Below are positions 15,952 through 23,886 of a DNA stretch of 33,473 bases, one piece after another. The first letter of the stretch is position 1, and every line of letters begins with the position of its first letter. The DNA comes from Chitinophagales bacterium (GTDB lineage: Bacteria; Bacteroidota; Bacteroidia; Chitinophagales; JADJOU01): contig JALOMB010000011.1 in the NCBI GenBank assembly GCA_025455685.1, forward strand, positions 1 through 33,473, in the 5' to 3' direction. Made by a program: the position numbers and the translations under genes. Below the pieces are notes generated by a model. It had not been told where the DNA came from. It searched no databases and saw only the letters and a list, made by a program, of their open reading frames with translations.

Positions 15952-15986
15952 ATGAATTATATTTTATACGTTTTGGTAAAAATAGA

Positions 15987-15994
15987 TAAATTTG
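15987..15994 (+). promoter_or_regulatory. predicted -7 element of the E1 dehydrogenase cluster
   Basis: TAAATTTG matches TAnnTTTG and lies 31 bases before the ATG at 16026, in the divergent gap with the symporter gene. No TTG box at a proper distance is seen. Confidence 0.4.
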
Positions 15995-16025
15995 CACAAA
16001 AATCATCTAAAAATGACAGTACTAC

Positions 16026-18017
16026 ATGGAACCTATTGATTTTAGTACATATAAAGCTTTTCTAGAAGACCGAAGAGCACTTGTAGAAATGTATCAAAAT
16101 CTAGTATTGCCTAGGATTATAGAAGAGCAGATGTTGCTGGCTTTGCGCCAAAATAGAATATCTAAATGGTTTAGCTCATGGGGTCAAGAAGCCATATCGG
16201 TAGGTGCAACAATGGCAATGGATAATGAGGATTTTATTTTGCCAATGCATAGAAATTTAGGAGTCTTTACGACAAGAAAAATTCCTTTGAATCGTTTGTT
16301 TAGTCAATTTCAAGGAAAGATGAATGGTTTTACCCAAGGCAGAGACCGTTCATTTCACTTTGGTACTCAGGAATTCAAAATAGTCGGTATGATATCTCAT
16401 CTCGGGTCTCAAATGGGTGTGGCTGATGGGATTGCCTTGGCTGAGCAAATGGGCTCGAAGCAATGTACCCTCGTTTTTTCTGGAGATGGTGGTGCGTCCC
16501 AAGGAGATTTTCATGAAGCTGTAAATGTAGCTGCAGTATGGAATTTACCCTTATTAATAATCATTGAAAACAATCAGTGGGGACTTTCTACACCTTCGAG
16601 TGAACAGTTTAAATGTGCCTCTTTTGTAGATAAAGGAATAGGTTATGGAGTAGAAGCGATTCGAGTTGATGGTAATAATATTTTAGCAGTATATGAGGCG
16701 GTAAGCAATTCTAGGAAAAAAGCCGTAGAAGAGCAGAGACCTATTATAATAGAATGCATGACTTTTCGGATGAGAGGACATGAAGAAGCTAGTGGGACAA
16801 AGTACTATCCTGAAGGGTTACAAAAAAAATGGGAAATTAGTGATCCTGTATCCAATTTTCAGAATTTTTTGATACAAGAAAGTATTTTGACACAAGAGTC
16901 TATAAATGAAATCCGTCAAATTATTTTACATGAAATTGAAGAGCAGTTTAATATGGCGCTTCAAGAGCCCAGTATTATTCCAGATTATGAAACTTCTCTA
17001 AACCAAGTCTTTGCGCCATTTAATCTAGCGCTAACGCAACCCAATGAAGAAAAAAAAGAAATGCGTATGATAGACGCAATTCGAGATGCTTTAGACTTAG
17101 CGCTCTCAAAACATCATAATTTAATCCTCATGGGCCAAGATATAGCTGCTTATGGAGGTGTTTTCAAAGCCACAGAAGGTTTAGTCGAAACCTATGGAAA
17201 AGAAAGAGTAAGAAATACTCCGCTTTGTGAAGCTGCTATAGTTGGTGCTTCTCAAGGCTTATCCATTAAAGGCATGAAAGCTATGATGGAATTTCAATTT
17301 GCGGATTTCGTGACCGAAGGATTTAATCAAATCATCAATAATGTCTCTAAATTACATTGGAGATGGGGACAGAATGTCGACATTGTCTTTAGAATGCCTT
17401 GTGGCGGTGGCGTTGCAGCAGGCCCATTTCACTCCCAAACCAATGAAGCCTGGTTTCTCAAATCACCTGGGATCAAGGTAATATATCCTTCCAATGCTTA
17501 TCAGGCCAAAGGATTATTGCTTAGAGCCTTTGAAGATCCAAATCCCGTGATGTTCTTCGAACATAAATTTCTCTACCGCAAAGCAATGGAGCTAGTACCT
17601 CAAGGATACTATACCTTGGATTTTGGAAAAGCAGAAATCACTCAATCTGGTTTAGATTTGACGATAGTGACTTATGGATTAGGAGTACATTGGGCAAAAG
17701 AAGTTTCAGAAGAAATATCTTATATTTCTATGGAGATAATAGATTTGGTGAGTTTGCAGCCTTTGGATATAGATACGGTAGTGTCTTCAGTTCGAAAAAC
17801 ACATAAGGCGTTGGTACTTCACGAAGATAGTTTGTTTATGGGCTTTGGCGCTGAGCTAGCAGCTCAAATTCAGGAGCGATGTTTCTTCGATTTAGATGCT
17901 CCGGTTATACGAGTTGGCTCTATGGATACACCTATTCCTTTTGCACCTCAGCTTGAAGCACAGTATATGGCCAAAAGTATTTTGGCTGAAAAAATTTTAG
18001 CGTTATTTCAATTTTAA
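16026..18017 (+). CDS. branched-chain 2-oxoacid dehydrogenase E1, alpha-beta fusion
   Basis: 663 residues, thiamine-diphosphate-dependent E1 of a 2-oxoacid dehydrogenase complex, most likely acting on branched-chain 2-oxoacids. The alpha half (about 1-335) has SWGQEAISVG (51-60), MHRNLGVF (74-81) and the ThDP/Mg motif from GDGGASQGD (153-161) to ENN (181-183). R248-MRGHEEASGTKYYP corresponds to the R-x-GH loop. The beta half begins near 345 (MRMIDAIRDALDLAL) with MGQDIAAYGGVF (369-380), the catalytic Glu in PLCEAAIVG (E402) and PCGGGVAAGPFHSQTNEAWF. Fusion of alpha and beta is common in Bacteroidota, so it is not a sequencing artefact. E2 and E3 are not in the window. Pyruvate or acetoin specificity cannot be excluded. 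Expression probably continues into the M20 and glycosyltransferase genes. Confidence 0.9.
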   Translation: MEPIDFSTYKAFLEDRRALVEMYQNLVLPRIIEEQMLLALRQNRISKWFSSWGQEAISVGATMAMDNEDFILPMHRNLGVFTTRKIPLNRLFSQFQGKMNGFTQGRDRSFHFGTQEFKIVGMISHLGSQMGVADGIALAEQMGSKQCTLVFSGDGGASQGDFHEAVNVAAVWNLPLLIIIENNQWGLSTPSSEQFKCASFVDKGIGYGVEAIRVDGNNILAVYEAVSNSRKKAVEEQRPIIIECMTFRMRGHEEASGTKYYPEGLQKKWEISDPVSNFQNFLIQESILTQESINEIRQIILHEIEEQFNMALQEPSIIPDYETSLNQVFAPFNLALTQPNEEKKEMRMIDAIRDALDLALSKHHNLILMGQDIAAYGGVFKATEGLVETYGKERVRNTPLCEAAIVGASQGLSIKGMKAMMEFQFADFVTEGFNQIINNVSKLHWRWGQNVDIVFRMPCGGGVAAGPFHSQTNEAWFLKSPGIKVIYPSNAYQAKGLLLRAFEDPNPVMFFEHKFLYRKAMELVPQGYYTLDFGKAEITQSGLDLTIVTYGLGVHWAKEVSEEISYISMEIIDLVSLQPLDIDTVVSSVRKTHKALVLHEDSLFMGFGAELAAQIQERCFFDLDAPVIRVGSMDTPIPFAPQLEAQYMAKSILAEKILALFQF

Positions 18018-18026
18018 ACTATTTTT

Positions 18027-19385
18027 ATGTCTTCATTTTCAACAAAAATCAAAGAAAATTTTCAAGATTATTTAACTGAATTATCTGATTTACTTGCTAT
18101 ACCTTCTGTATCAGCAGATCCTCAGTTTTCTAAATCTGTTCATCAATGTGCACATACTGTAGCAGACTTGCTGAGGAAATCAAGTTTGAATCACGTCGAA
18201 TTGCTCGAAACACCAGGATATCCTGTTGTATATGGTGAAAAATATGTAGATGAAAGCTATCCTACGATTTTAGTTTATGGACATTATGACGTTCAGCCTG
18301 CAGATCCTATAGAGTTATGGCATCAGGATCCATTTAACCCTGTAATCAAAGAAGGTAAAATTTATGCTCGAGGTGCCGCTGATGACAAAGGTCAATTTTT
18401 TCTGCATATCAAAGCTTTGGCCTTAGTGATTCAAGCCAACAAACTTAAATACAATATTAAGGTAATCATAGAAGGCGAAGAAGAAGTAGGCTCCAAGAAT
18501 TTAGAAGCATTTGCACTTCAATACAAAGAAAAATTAAAAGCTGATTTCATCTTAATTTCAGATACTTCGATGATTGCTAATGAACATCCTTCGATTACTA
18601 CAGGATTACGAGGTCTATGCTATATGGAAGTTGAAGTCATAGGACCGAATAGAGATTTGCATTCTGGCGTTTATGGTGGAGCCGTAGCCAACCCTATAAA
18701 TGAATTATGTAAAATGATTGCTAAATTGCAAGATGAGGAAGGTAAGATTTTGATTCCAGGCTTCTATGATCAAGTGGCCGAAGTCAGCGAATCAGAAAGG
18801 GCCCGTATGGCTCAAGCACCTTTTAGTATAGAAGACTATAAAAATCATTTGGATATCGAGGAAGTCTTCGGGGAAAAAGACTATTCTGTCCTAGAGCGTG
18901 TATCTATTCGTCCTACGATAGATGTCAATGGAATTTGGGGTGGTTATATTGGCGAAGGAGCCAAAACAGTGCTTCCGAGCAAAGCAAATGCAAAAATATC
19001 CATGCGTTTGGTGCCAAATCAAAATTTTCTAGATATCGAAAAAATCTTCGAAGATTACTTCAAATCTATCGCGCCTAAATCAGTCAAAGTCAAAGTTAAT
19101 GCGCATCATGGAGGACACCCTGCCGTGACTTCAATTACCTCTGAAAGCTATCAAATCGCTGAAAAGGCAGTTGAAAAGAGTTACGGCAAGAAACCAATCC
19201 CTTTGCGTACCGGAGGTTCAATTCCTATCGTATCGATGTTTAAATCTGTTTTGGGTATTGATACCGTATTATTAGGTTTTGGGTTGGATTCTGATGCGAT
19301 TCATTCTCCAAATGAACATTTCGGTCTTTTTAATATCGAAAAAGGTATAGAAACCCTTTGCTATCTCTATGCTAAGGAAGATTAA
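18027..19385 (+). CDS. M20 family dipeptidase/metallopeptidase
   Basis: 452 residues, the size of cytosolic non-specific dipeptidase-like M20 enzymes, which use two zinc ions to cleave dipeptides. Metal and catalytic residues are in place: YGHYDVQP (84-91) with H86 and the catalytic D88; ARGAADDKGQ (114-123) with bridging D119; GEEEVGSKN (150-158) with base E151 and ligand E152; D179 in ISDTSM; and the last His, H426, in AIHSPNEHFG. Residues about 195-370 form the dimerisation/lid domain, including DLHSGVYGG with its conserved His. No signal peptide, so cytoplasmic. It starts 9 bases after the E1 gene and its end overlaps the glycosyltransferase start by 17 bases. Confidence 0.92.
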   Translation: MSSFSTKIKENFQDYLTELSDLLAIPSVSADPQFSKSVHQCAHTVADLLRKSSLNHVELLETPGYPVVYGEKYVDESYPTILVYGHYDVQPADPIELWHQDPFNPVIKEGKIYARGAADDKGQFFLHIKALALVIQANKLKYNIKVIIEGEEEVGSKNLEAFALQYKEKLKADFILISDTSMIANEHPSITTGLRGLCYMEVEVIGPNRDLHSGVYGGAVANPINELCKMIAKLQDEEGKILIPGFYDQVAEVSESERARMAQAPFSIEDYKNHLDIEEVFGEKDYSVLERVSIRPTIDVNGIWGGYIGEGAKTVLPSKANAKISMRLVPNQNFLDIEKIFEDYFKSIAPKSVKVKVNAHHGGHPAVTSITSESYQIAEKAVEKSYGKKPIPLRTGGSIPIVSMFKSVLGIDTVLLGFGLDSDAIHSPNEHFGLFNIEKGIETLCYLYAKED

Positions 19386-20469
19386 AATTGGCTTCGATGC
19401 TAAAAGAGCATTTGTAAATACTACTGGTTTAGGCAATTATGCCAGGAATTTACTCTATACATTAATTGATAATCATCTCGATACGTTTGAAATTTATCTT
19501 TTTCATTCTGGCAAAAACCTTTACTTTGATGAAAATAGACTAAAACACTGCCACTGGATTAAGCCACAAAGTTTCTTAGAAAAATTGCTGTTTCGTCAGT
19601 TTGGCGTAAATTTTTCGATACAATCCTTATCTTTAGATATTTATCATGGTTTATCTATGGAAATTCCTTTGTTCATTCGCCATTTAAATCCCAAGGTTTA
19701 CGTCATAGCTACGATACATGATTTATTATTTTTCACCTTGCCCCGAGATTTTTCACTTTGGGATAGGACAATTCATCAATTAAAAGCCTTATATACCGGT
19801 CTTCATGCCAATCATATCATAGCAGTATCTTCTTACACCAAAAATGAAATTCAACGTATTCTAAATCCAATATCAAAAGAAATTTCTGTAATTCCTCCTT
19901 TTTTTCGTATTTCTTCTAAGATACCTTGTGAAGAAGCTTCCTTGACTTTGCCAAATAAATACTTTCTCTGTGTAGCGAGTTATATGAAAAGAAAGAATCA
20001 AGGGTTCTTAATGCAAACATTTTTAAATGAGGATTTTGAGCAAGATGTTTTTTTGATTTTAGTAGGACATGGCTCTGAAAGAGAAAGGCTAAAACAAGCG
20101 TTTCAAAGTCACCCCAAGTTTAAGCAATTGATTTTTATAGATTCCTTGACTAATGAACAAGTATCAACCCTAATGAATAAAAGTATAGCCGTAATTTATC
20201 CAAGTATCGACGAAGGTTTCGGCATGCCAATAATCGAAGCTAGTATTATATGTAAAAAAATCATCATCCCTGAAATACCCGTATTTTTTGAACTAAAAAA
20301 TGCATTCACTGTTTTTTATAAACCACAAGATTCAATCGATTTAGCTTCTAAAATGAAACTAATTCTAGAAGAATTTAATTCAAATAAAACGGATACATTG
20401 GGATTTGAATATCAGCTAGAACATAGCCTAAATGATTTGATCCATGTTTATAATGATTTTTCAACATAA
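19369..20469 (+). CDS. GT4-type (GT-B fold) glycosyltransferase
   Basis: 366 residues. Retaining nucleotide-sugar-dependent glycosyltransferase, probably cytoplasmic and peripheral to the membrane. The N-terminal domain opens KIGFDAKRAFVNTTGLGNYARNL-like sequence, where GLGNYA (20-25) is the acceptor-side loop typical of GT4. The C-terminal nucleotide-binding domain includes ASYMKRKN (203-210), LVGHGSE (231-237) and the E-x7-E signature DEGFGMPIIE with E282 and E290. The usual K in the R/K-x-x-K donor-phosphate site may be K207/K209. The start ATG lies inside the M20 gene (17-base overlap), so translation is probably coupled. The sugar and acceptor are unknown; the distance to the polysaccharide genes near 30 kb prevents a firm link. 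Confidence 0.85.
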   Translation: MLRKIKIGFDAKRAFVNTTGLGNYARNLLYTLIDNHLDTFEIYLFHSGKNLYFDENRLKHCHWIKPQSFLEKLLFRQFGVNFSIQSLSLDIYHGLSMEIPLFIRHLNPKVYVIATIHDLLFFTLPRDFSLWDRTIHQLKALYTGLHANHIIAVSSYTKNEIQRILNPISKEISVIPPFFRISSKIPCEEASLTLPNKYFLCVASYMKRKNQGFLMQTFLNEDFEQDVFLILVGHGSERERLKQAFQSHPKFKQLIFIDSLTNEQVSTLMNKSIAVIYPSIDEGFGMPIIEASIICKKIIIPEIPVFFELKNAFTVFYKPQDSIDLASKMKLILEEFNSNKTDTLGFEYQLEHSLNDLIHVYNDFST

Positions 20470-20492
20470 AATCAACTTAAATTGACATTAAG

Positions 20493-20554
20493 TAAACAAG
20501 TTTATAAACAGCTTGGATAAAAATAGTTTTCTAATACAACATTATCATGATTAT
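20493..20554. promoter_or_regulatory. inverted repeats upstream of the marR gene, candidate operators
   Basis: Two palindromic spots lie in the 113-base gap before the MarR gene. TAAAC-AA-GTTTA-TAAAC (20493-20509) contains two overlapping inverted repeats. ATTATCATGATTAT (20541-20554) is centred on a perfect ATCATGAT and would cover the -30 to -43 region of the predicted promoter. MarR proteins bind such short palindromes, often their own promoter. In AT-rich DNA these could be chance. Confidence 0.25.
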
Positions 20555-20569
20555 TTGATTTTTTTTTAT

Positions 20570-20577
20570 TAATTTTG
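20570..20577 (+). promoter_or_regulatory. predicted -7 element of the marR-thioesterase-yciO run
   Basis: TAATTTTG matches TAnnTTTG and ends only 5 bases before the ATG at 20583, so the transcript would be leaderless or nearly so. The next in-frame Met lies near residue 85, in the middle of the winged-helix domain, so the start cannot be moved. Confidence 0.42.
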
Positions 20578-20582
20578 CCGTC

Positions 20583-21020
20583 ATGAATCAAGATAACAAT
20601 CAAGTAAGTCAAGTTTTAAACATTATTTTTAGTTGGGATAAAAGTCTGAGAACGATAGAGCGGAAATTTAATCGTGATTTTGATTTAACAATCAATCAGT
20701 GTAGAATTATCCTCCATATTCAAGATAAACGATTTGTAGAGTTAAGTTATATCAATTCTTGGCTTAATGTCGATAAGAGCACTACTACTAGGATGATTCG
20801 TCCGCTTTTGGTTAGTGGTTTTGTAGAGAAATTTTATCAATTTGGGGATAAAAGAAAAATCTATTTGCGCATATCAGAGCAAGGTTTAGAAAAAGTTAAT
20901 TTAATCAAACAAGAATTTGATCAGCTTGCTTTACGTGTGATTCGAGTAATTCCTGCCGGTAAACGTGATTTAACTTTTCAGATGGTCAATGAATTTATCA
21001 AATCGATGCATGAGTTTTGA
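20583..21020 (+). CDS. MarR family transcriptional regulator
   Basis: 145 residues, typical size. Winged-helix DNA-binding protein that works as a dimer and usually represses neighbouring genes until a small ligand binds. Visible pattern: N-terminal dimerisation helix (1-25), TINQCRIILHIQ (36-47) as the first helix of the winged helix, LNVDKSTTTRMIRPLLVSGF (66-85) as the recognition helix region, and FGDKRKIYLRISEQG (92-106) as the wing with the conserved D-x-R. The C-terminal helices close the dimer. Its end overlaps the thioesterase gene by 11 bases (ATG-AGTTT-TGA). Likely autoregulates the three-gene run. Confidence 0.88.
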   Translation: MNQDNNQVSQVLNIIFSWDKSLRTIERKFNRDFDLTINQCRIILHIQDKRFVELSYINSWLNVDKSTTTRMIRPLLVSGFVEKFYQFGDKRKIYLRISEQGLEKVNLIKQEFDQLALRVIRVIPAGKRDLTFQMVNEFIKSMHEF

Positions 21021-21435
21021 GTTTGACCTTTTAGATTTTACTTATCATTGCCATGTACCTACCCGCTGGAAAGACGTGGATCAGTTTGGTCATGTCAATA
21101 ATGCGAATTATCTCACGATAATGGAAATGGCTCGATATCATTATTGTCTTGATGTCAATAATTGGGATTGGCAAAAAGATCAATTTATTATAGCTCAAGC
21201 CTCCATTGATTATCTAAGGCCTATTTTCTTCCCAGATCTTATCAAAGTATATCTCAAAGTAGCTGAAATCGGAGAAAAGTCTTTTGAGTTTCACTATATC
21301 TTGACTGTAATGCGCCAAGAGGTAGAAAAAATAGCTGCCAAAGCCAAAACAAAACAAGTAATGTATGATGTGCGAGAAGCTAAAACAGTACCTATCCCCT
21401 CGCACATTCTAGAGGCTTGGAAAAAATTAGAATAA
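21010..21435 (+). CDS. acyl-CoA thioesterase, 4HBT/YbgC-type hotdog fold
   Basis: 141 residues from the ATG at 21010; an earlier ATG at 20989 would overlap marR further and adds residues unlike the family. The signature is RWKDVDQFGHVNNANYL (19-35): the catalytic-type Asp D24, H28 and N30-N31 start the long hotdog helix. QASIDYLRPIFFPDLIKVYL-type sequence follows, with SFEFHYIL in the central strand. The family hydrolyses acyl-CoA thioesters; the acyl chain is not predictable. The stop TAA shares its last A with the ATG of the yciO gene (TAATG), so the two are translationally coupled. MarR may sense its substrate, which is an inference from the arrangement. Confidence 0.85.
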   Translation: MSFEFDLLDFTYHCHVPTRWKDVDQFGHVNNANYLTIMEMARYHYCLDVNNWDWQKDQFIIAQASIDYLRPIFFPDLIKVYLKVAEIGEKSFEFHYILTVMRQEVEKIAAKAKTKQVMYDVREAKTVPIPSHILEAWKKLE

Positions 21436-22052
21436 TGCCTTATGCCAAAGTTATCCGGGTAGATATGTTCAAACCTGACACTCGGAATTTATCTATTATT
21501 GCAGATTATCTCAATCAAGGAAAAATCATCATTTATCCTACGGATACCGTATATACCATGGGTTGTCGGATTGATCATATTGAAGGGTTTAAACGGTTGT
21601 GTCAGCTCAAGCAAGTAGACATGAAAAAAGCTAAGTTTTCTATTGTTTGTAGAGACTTTAGTCATTTATCAGATTTCTCAGCTCAGCTAGATAATGCGAC
21701 CTTTCGCTTGCTCAAGAAATATTTGCCAGGGCCATTTACATTTATTCTTCCTACCAATCGTCATTTTCATAAAATCATGCCAAATGCACCTAAAACAATC
21801 GGTATAAGAGTTCCAGATGTCCCTTTGGTTCAAGAAATAATTCTAAAAACAGAATCGCCTATTTTTTCTGCTTCCATTCTCATAGAAGATGAAGACCAAT
21901 ACGATAGTAAAGCGGATATTATCATTGAAAAATTTTATGAAAAAGTGGATTTAATCATTGATGGCGGAAACCTAGGTGAAATCCCTTCGACTATCGTAGA
22001 TCTAACTTCAGAAATACCCGAGATTATTCGTCAAGGCAAAGGTATTCTATAA
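21435..22052 (+). CDS. yciO: YciO/TsaC/Sua5 (YrdC domain) family protein
   Basis: 205 residues from the ATG at 21435; an in-frame TTG at 21417 is less likely because TAATG coupling explains the ATG. YrdC-domain proteins make threonylcarbamoyl-AMP for tRNA t6A modification; the YciO branch is a close relative whose role is less settled. Marks: IIYPTDTVYTMGC (32-44), LPGPFTFIL (97-105), TIGIRVPDVP (121-130) and STIVDL (185-190). The SxN motif of TsaC/Sua5 is changed to SASIL (146-150), as in YciO, and length matches E. coli YciO (206). It lies 1 base into the thioesterase stop and overlaps the convergent isochorismate synthase gene by 6 bases. Confidence 0.85.
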   Translation: MPYAKVIRVDMFKPDTRNLSIIADYLNQGKIIIYPTDTVYTMGCRIDHIEGFKRLCQLKQVDMKKAKFSIVCRDFSHLSDFSAQLDNATFRLLKKYLPGPFTFILPTNRHFHKIMPNAPKTIGIRVPDVPLVQEIILKTESPIFSASILIEDEDQYDSKADIIIEKFYEKVDLIIDGGNLGEIPSTIVDLTSEIPEIIRQGKGIL

Positions 22053-22994
22053 GGGCAAGAATTGTGTAAAAGTATTGATTTTTGTTTGCATTTCTAGTAA
22101 TTCAGAGTCAGCGTCTGATTTATCCAATAATCCTGCACCAGCATAAGCAATTGATTTATTTTGATAAAAGACCATAACGCGGATAATACCATAAGCCAGT
22201 TCAATTTCTTTAGTTTTGAGATGGATTAAGCCACAGTAAAACTCACGGTTGCTTTTTTCTACTTGCTTCAAAAATTCCAAAGCAGATAATTTTGGGGCGC
22301 CAACCAAGGCAGATGAAGGATGAATTTTATGAATGATTTCAGAAAACAAATTTTGGTCGTCAAGCGGAATTTGAAACTCTGAAACCAAATGTTTGATATT
22401 TGAATACTTTTCTTCCCTGAAATCAAGAGAGGGATGATGATAGGTTTTTAAAATTTGATAAATCTCCTGTTCTACTATATTTTGCTCTAATGTTTCTTTT
22501 GGTTCAAATGCCTCATTTAAATCTTTGGTGCCTGCGATAGCTATGGTTTTGAATTGTTTATCTTCTGATAAGCCTATGAGTTCAGGACTAGCCCCTATCC
22601 ATATTTTTCCTTCAAATCCAAAGAGATAAATCAGACAATCCGGAAAAGCCTGAATTAAGTTTTGGAAATAAGTGATCATGCTTTCTTTTTCTATGGTTGG
22701 AAATTCTTTTTGAATAAATCCTACTAGTTTCAGTAAATCCTTATGTGCTTTTAAATGCTCAATATAATGTTTGATTTCAAGTTTGCTATGCGCCTCATCA
22801 ATTATTATTTTATCAAAATCTAGGAGTTCAAAATCTTTGAATTTTGCGAAAAACTCATCTTGATTAGTTTGTGTAAGTGATAAAGCCTTGGATTTATTGA
22901 AATCATCAATAAATAATGAACTTGTCGATTCACCTTTTGATACGAAATAATGAATCTTTTTGATGGATTTGTGGTAAACTACCGCAAAACTCAC
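22047..22994 (-). CDS. menF: chorismate-binding enzyme, probable isochorismate synthase
   Basis: 315 residues, shorter than E. coli MenF (431), as is usual in Bacteroidota. Converts chorismate to isochorismate for menaquinone. Motifs: GASPELIG (134-141), AIAGTKD (152-158), QNIVEQEIYQIL (171-182), HPSSALVGAPK (225-235), REFYCGLI (250-257), YAGAGLLDKSDADSELLEMQ (284-303) with Mg-binding Glu at about E298 and E301. The Ala-x-Ala-Gly-Thr sequence fits isochorismate synthase rather than anthranilate or aminodeoxychorismate synthase. The strand normally reading KVVLSR is not clear; KLVGFIQ (89-95) is the closest, keeping K89 as the possible catalytic Lys. Its start overlaps the OmpA-like lipoprotein gene by 4 bases. 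No other men genes are nearby. Confidence 0.82.
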   Translation of the reverse strand: MSFAVVYHKSIKKIHYFVSKGESTSSLFIDDFNKSKALSLTQTNQDEFFAKFKDFELLDFDKIIIDEAHSKLEIKHYIEHLKAHKDLLKLVGFIQKEFPTIEKESMITYFQNLIQAFPDCLIYLFGFEGKIWIGASPELIGLSEDKQFKTIAIAGTKDLNEAFEPKETLEQNIVEQEIYQILKTYHHPSLDFREEKYSNIKHLVSEFQIPLDDQNLFSEIIHKIHPSSALVGAPKLSALEFLKQVEKSNREFYCGLIHLKTKEIELAYGIIRVMVFYQNKSIAYAGAGLLDKSDADSELLEMQTKINTFTQFLPL

Positions 22995-23869
22995 TTGTTT
23001 TCTCCGGTGTAGTATTTTTTATTTATTGCGAACCATTGAACTCGGACAATTCTTCTATTCTTATCATCTTGTCCATAAGTTTTGTCAGAAAATGGAAGTT
23101 CTTCGCCTTTTCCGACCTCGCGGATATCAAACTGAACTTTGTCACGGTTTACCAAGTTGACTTTGCGCTGCTCTAATAAATCTACCACTATTTTTCTAAT
23201 CTCTTGAGCTCTTTTTAGTGATAATTTCTCATTTATCAAATAACCCGGTGCATCTAAAGGTAGATTGAACTCTTCTATGAGTTTCAATCGTGTAGGAGAT
23301 GAGTCGCCAAAATGAGTCCCATCAGAGAAGCCTAAAATAGAAATGTGAACGACATATGGTACCGGTTTCTTTTTATTGGTCGCTACGATAATCTTGTCTA
23401 TGAGATACTTGTAGGCGTCCTTAACGGCAGGAAGGCTTGATTCTGGTATTTCATAGCCGCCTGGAGGAAAGGACTCGTCTAGCATGAAATCATTCATGAC
23501 ATCTAGACTTTTGACATCTTCATAATCATTGAGTAAATCATTAGAAACATTGATAAAATTATCAAGATTCTTATTGATCTTGACTATTACATTATTCTTC
23601 ACAAACACATTATTTGAATTCATAGCTTTGTCAAGATTTTTCATATAATCTGTTGACTGAGCCTCTAAGGAATTCAAAGTGTCTTGAAGTTTTTTACCCA
23701 TTTCAAGACTCAACTCACCTGTTTTGATTTTTTTATCTACATTTTTTTTAGCTAATACTAGACTATCATGACTAGACTGTACATCTTGTTTTATTTTAGA
23801 CAGTCTTTTATTTAAGCAACTTGACAGAGAAAATACAATAATCAATAAGAGTAAAACTTTTGTTTTCAT
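22991..23869 (-). CDS. OmpA-like lipoprotein with N-terminal coiled coil
   Basis: 292 residues. Signal peptide 1-17 with lipobox LSSC, so lipidated at C18 and probably held in the outer membrane facing the periplasm. Residues 20-85 are rich in Lys, Gln, Asp and Leu and look coiled-coil. The C-terminal part (about 170-280) follows the OmpA-like pattern: HISILGFSDGTHFG (175-188) in place of the usual G-H-T-D strand, LSLKRAQEIRKIVVDLL (216-232) as the typical L-S-x-x-R-A helix, and VGKGEELPF...DDKNRRIVRV (252-277) with the peptidoglycan-contacting N-R-R. It is longer than standard OmpA_C and carries an insertion around 189-212. The gene lies 17 bases after the small membrane-protein gene and overlaps menF by 4 bases. 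Confidence 0.75.
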   Translation of the reverse strand: MKTKVLLLLIIVFSLSSCLNKRLSKIKQDVQSSHDSLVLAKKNVDKKIKTGELSLEMGKKLQDTLNSLEAQSTDYMKNLDKAMNSNNVFVKNNVIVKINKNLDNFINVSNDLLNDYEDVKSLDVMNDFMLDESFPPGGYEIPESSLPAVKDAYKYLIDKIIVATNKKKPVPYVVHISILGFSDGTHFGDSSPTRLKLIEEFNLPLDAPGYLINEKLSLKRAQEIRKIVVDLLEQRKVNLVNRDKVQFDIREVGKGEELPFSDKTYGQDDKNRRIVRVQWFAINKKYYTGENK

Positions 23870-23886
23870 AGGTTTGGTTTAAATAA

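Noticed and set aside
21417-21434. TTG start for the YciO-like gene
   Set aside because: The ATG at 21435 overlaps the thioesterase stop (TAATG), a normal coupled start, and the protein then aligns with YciO at its start.
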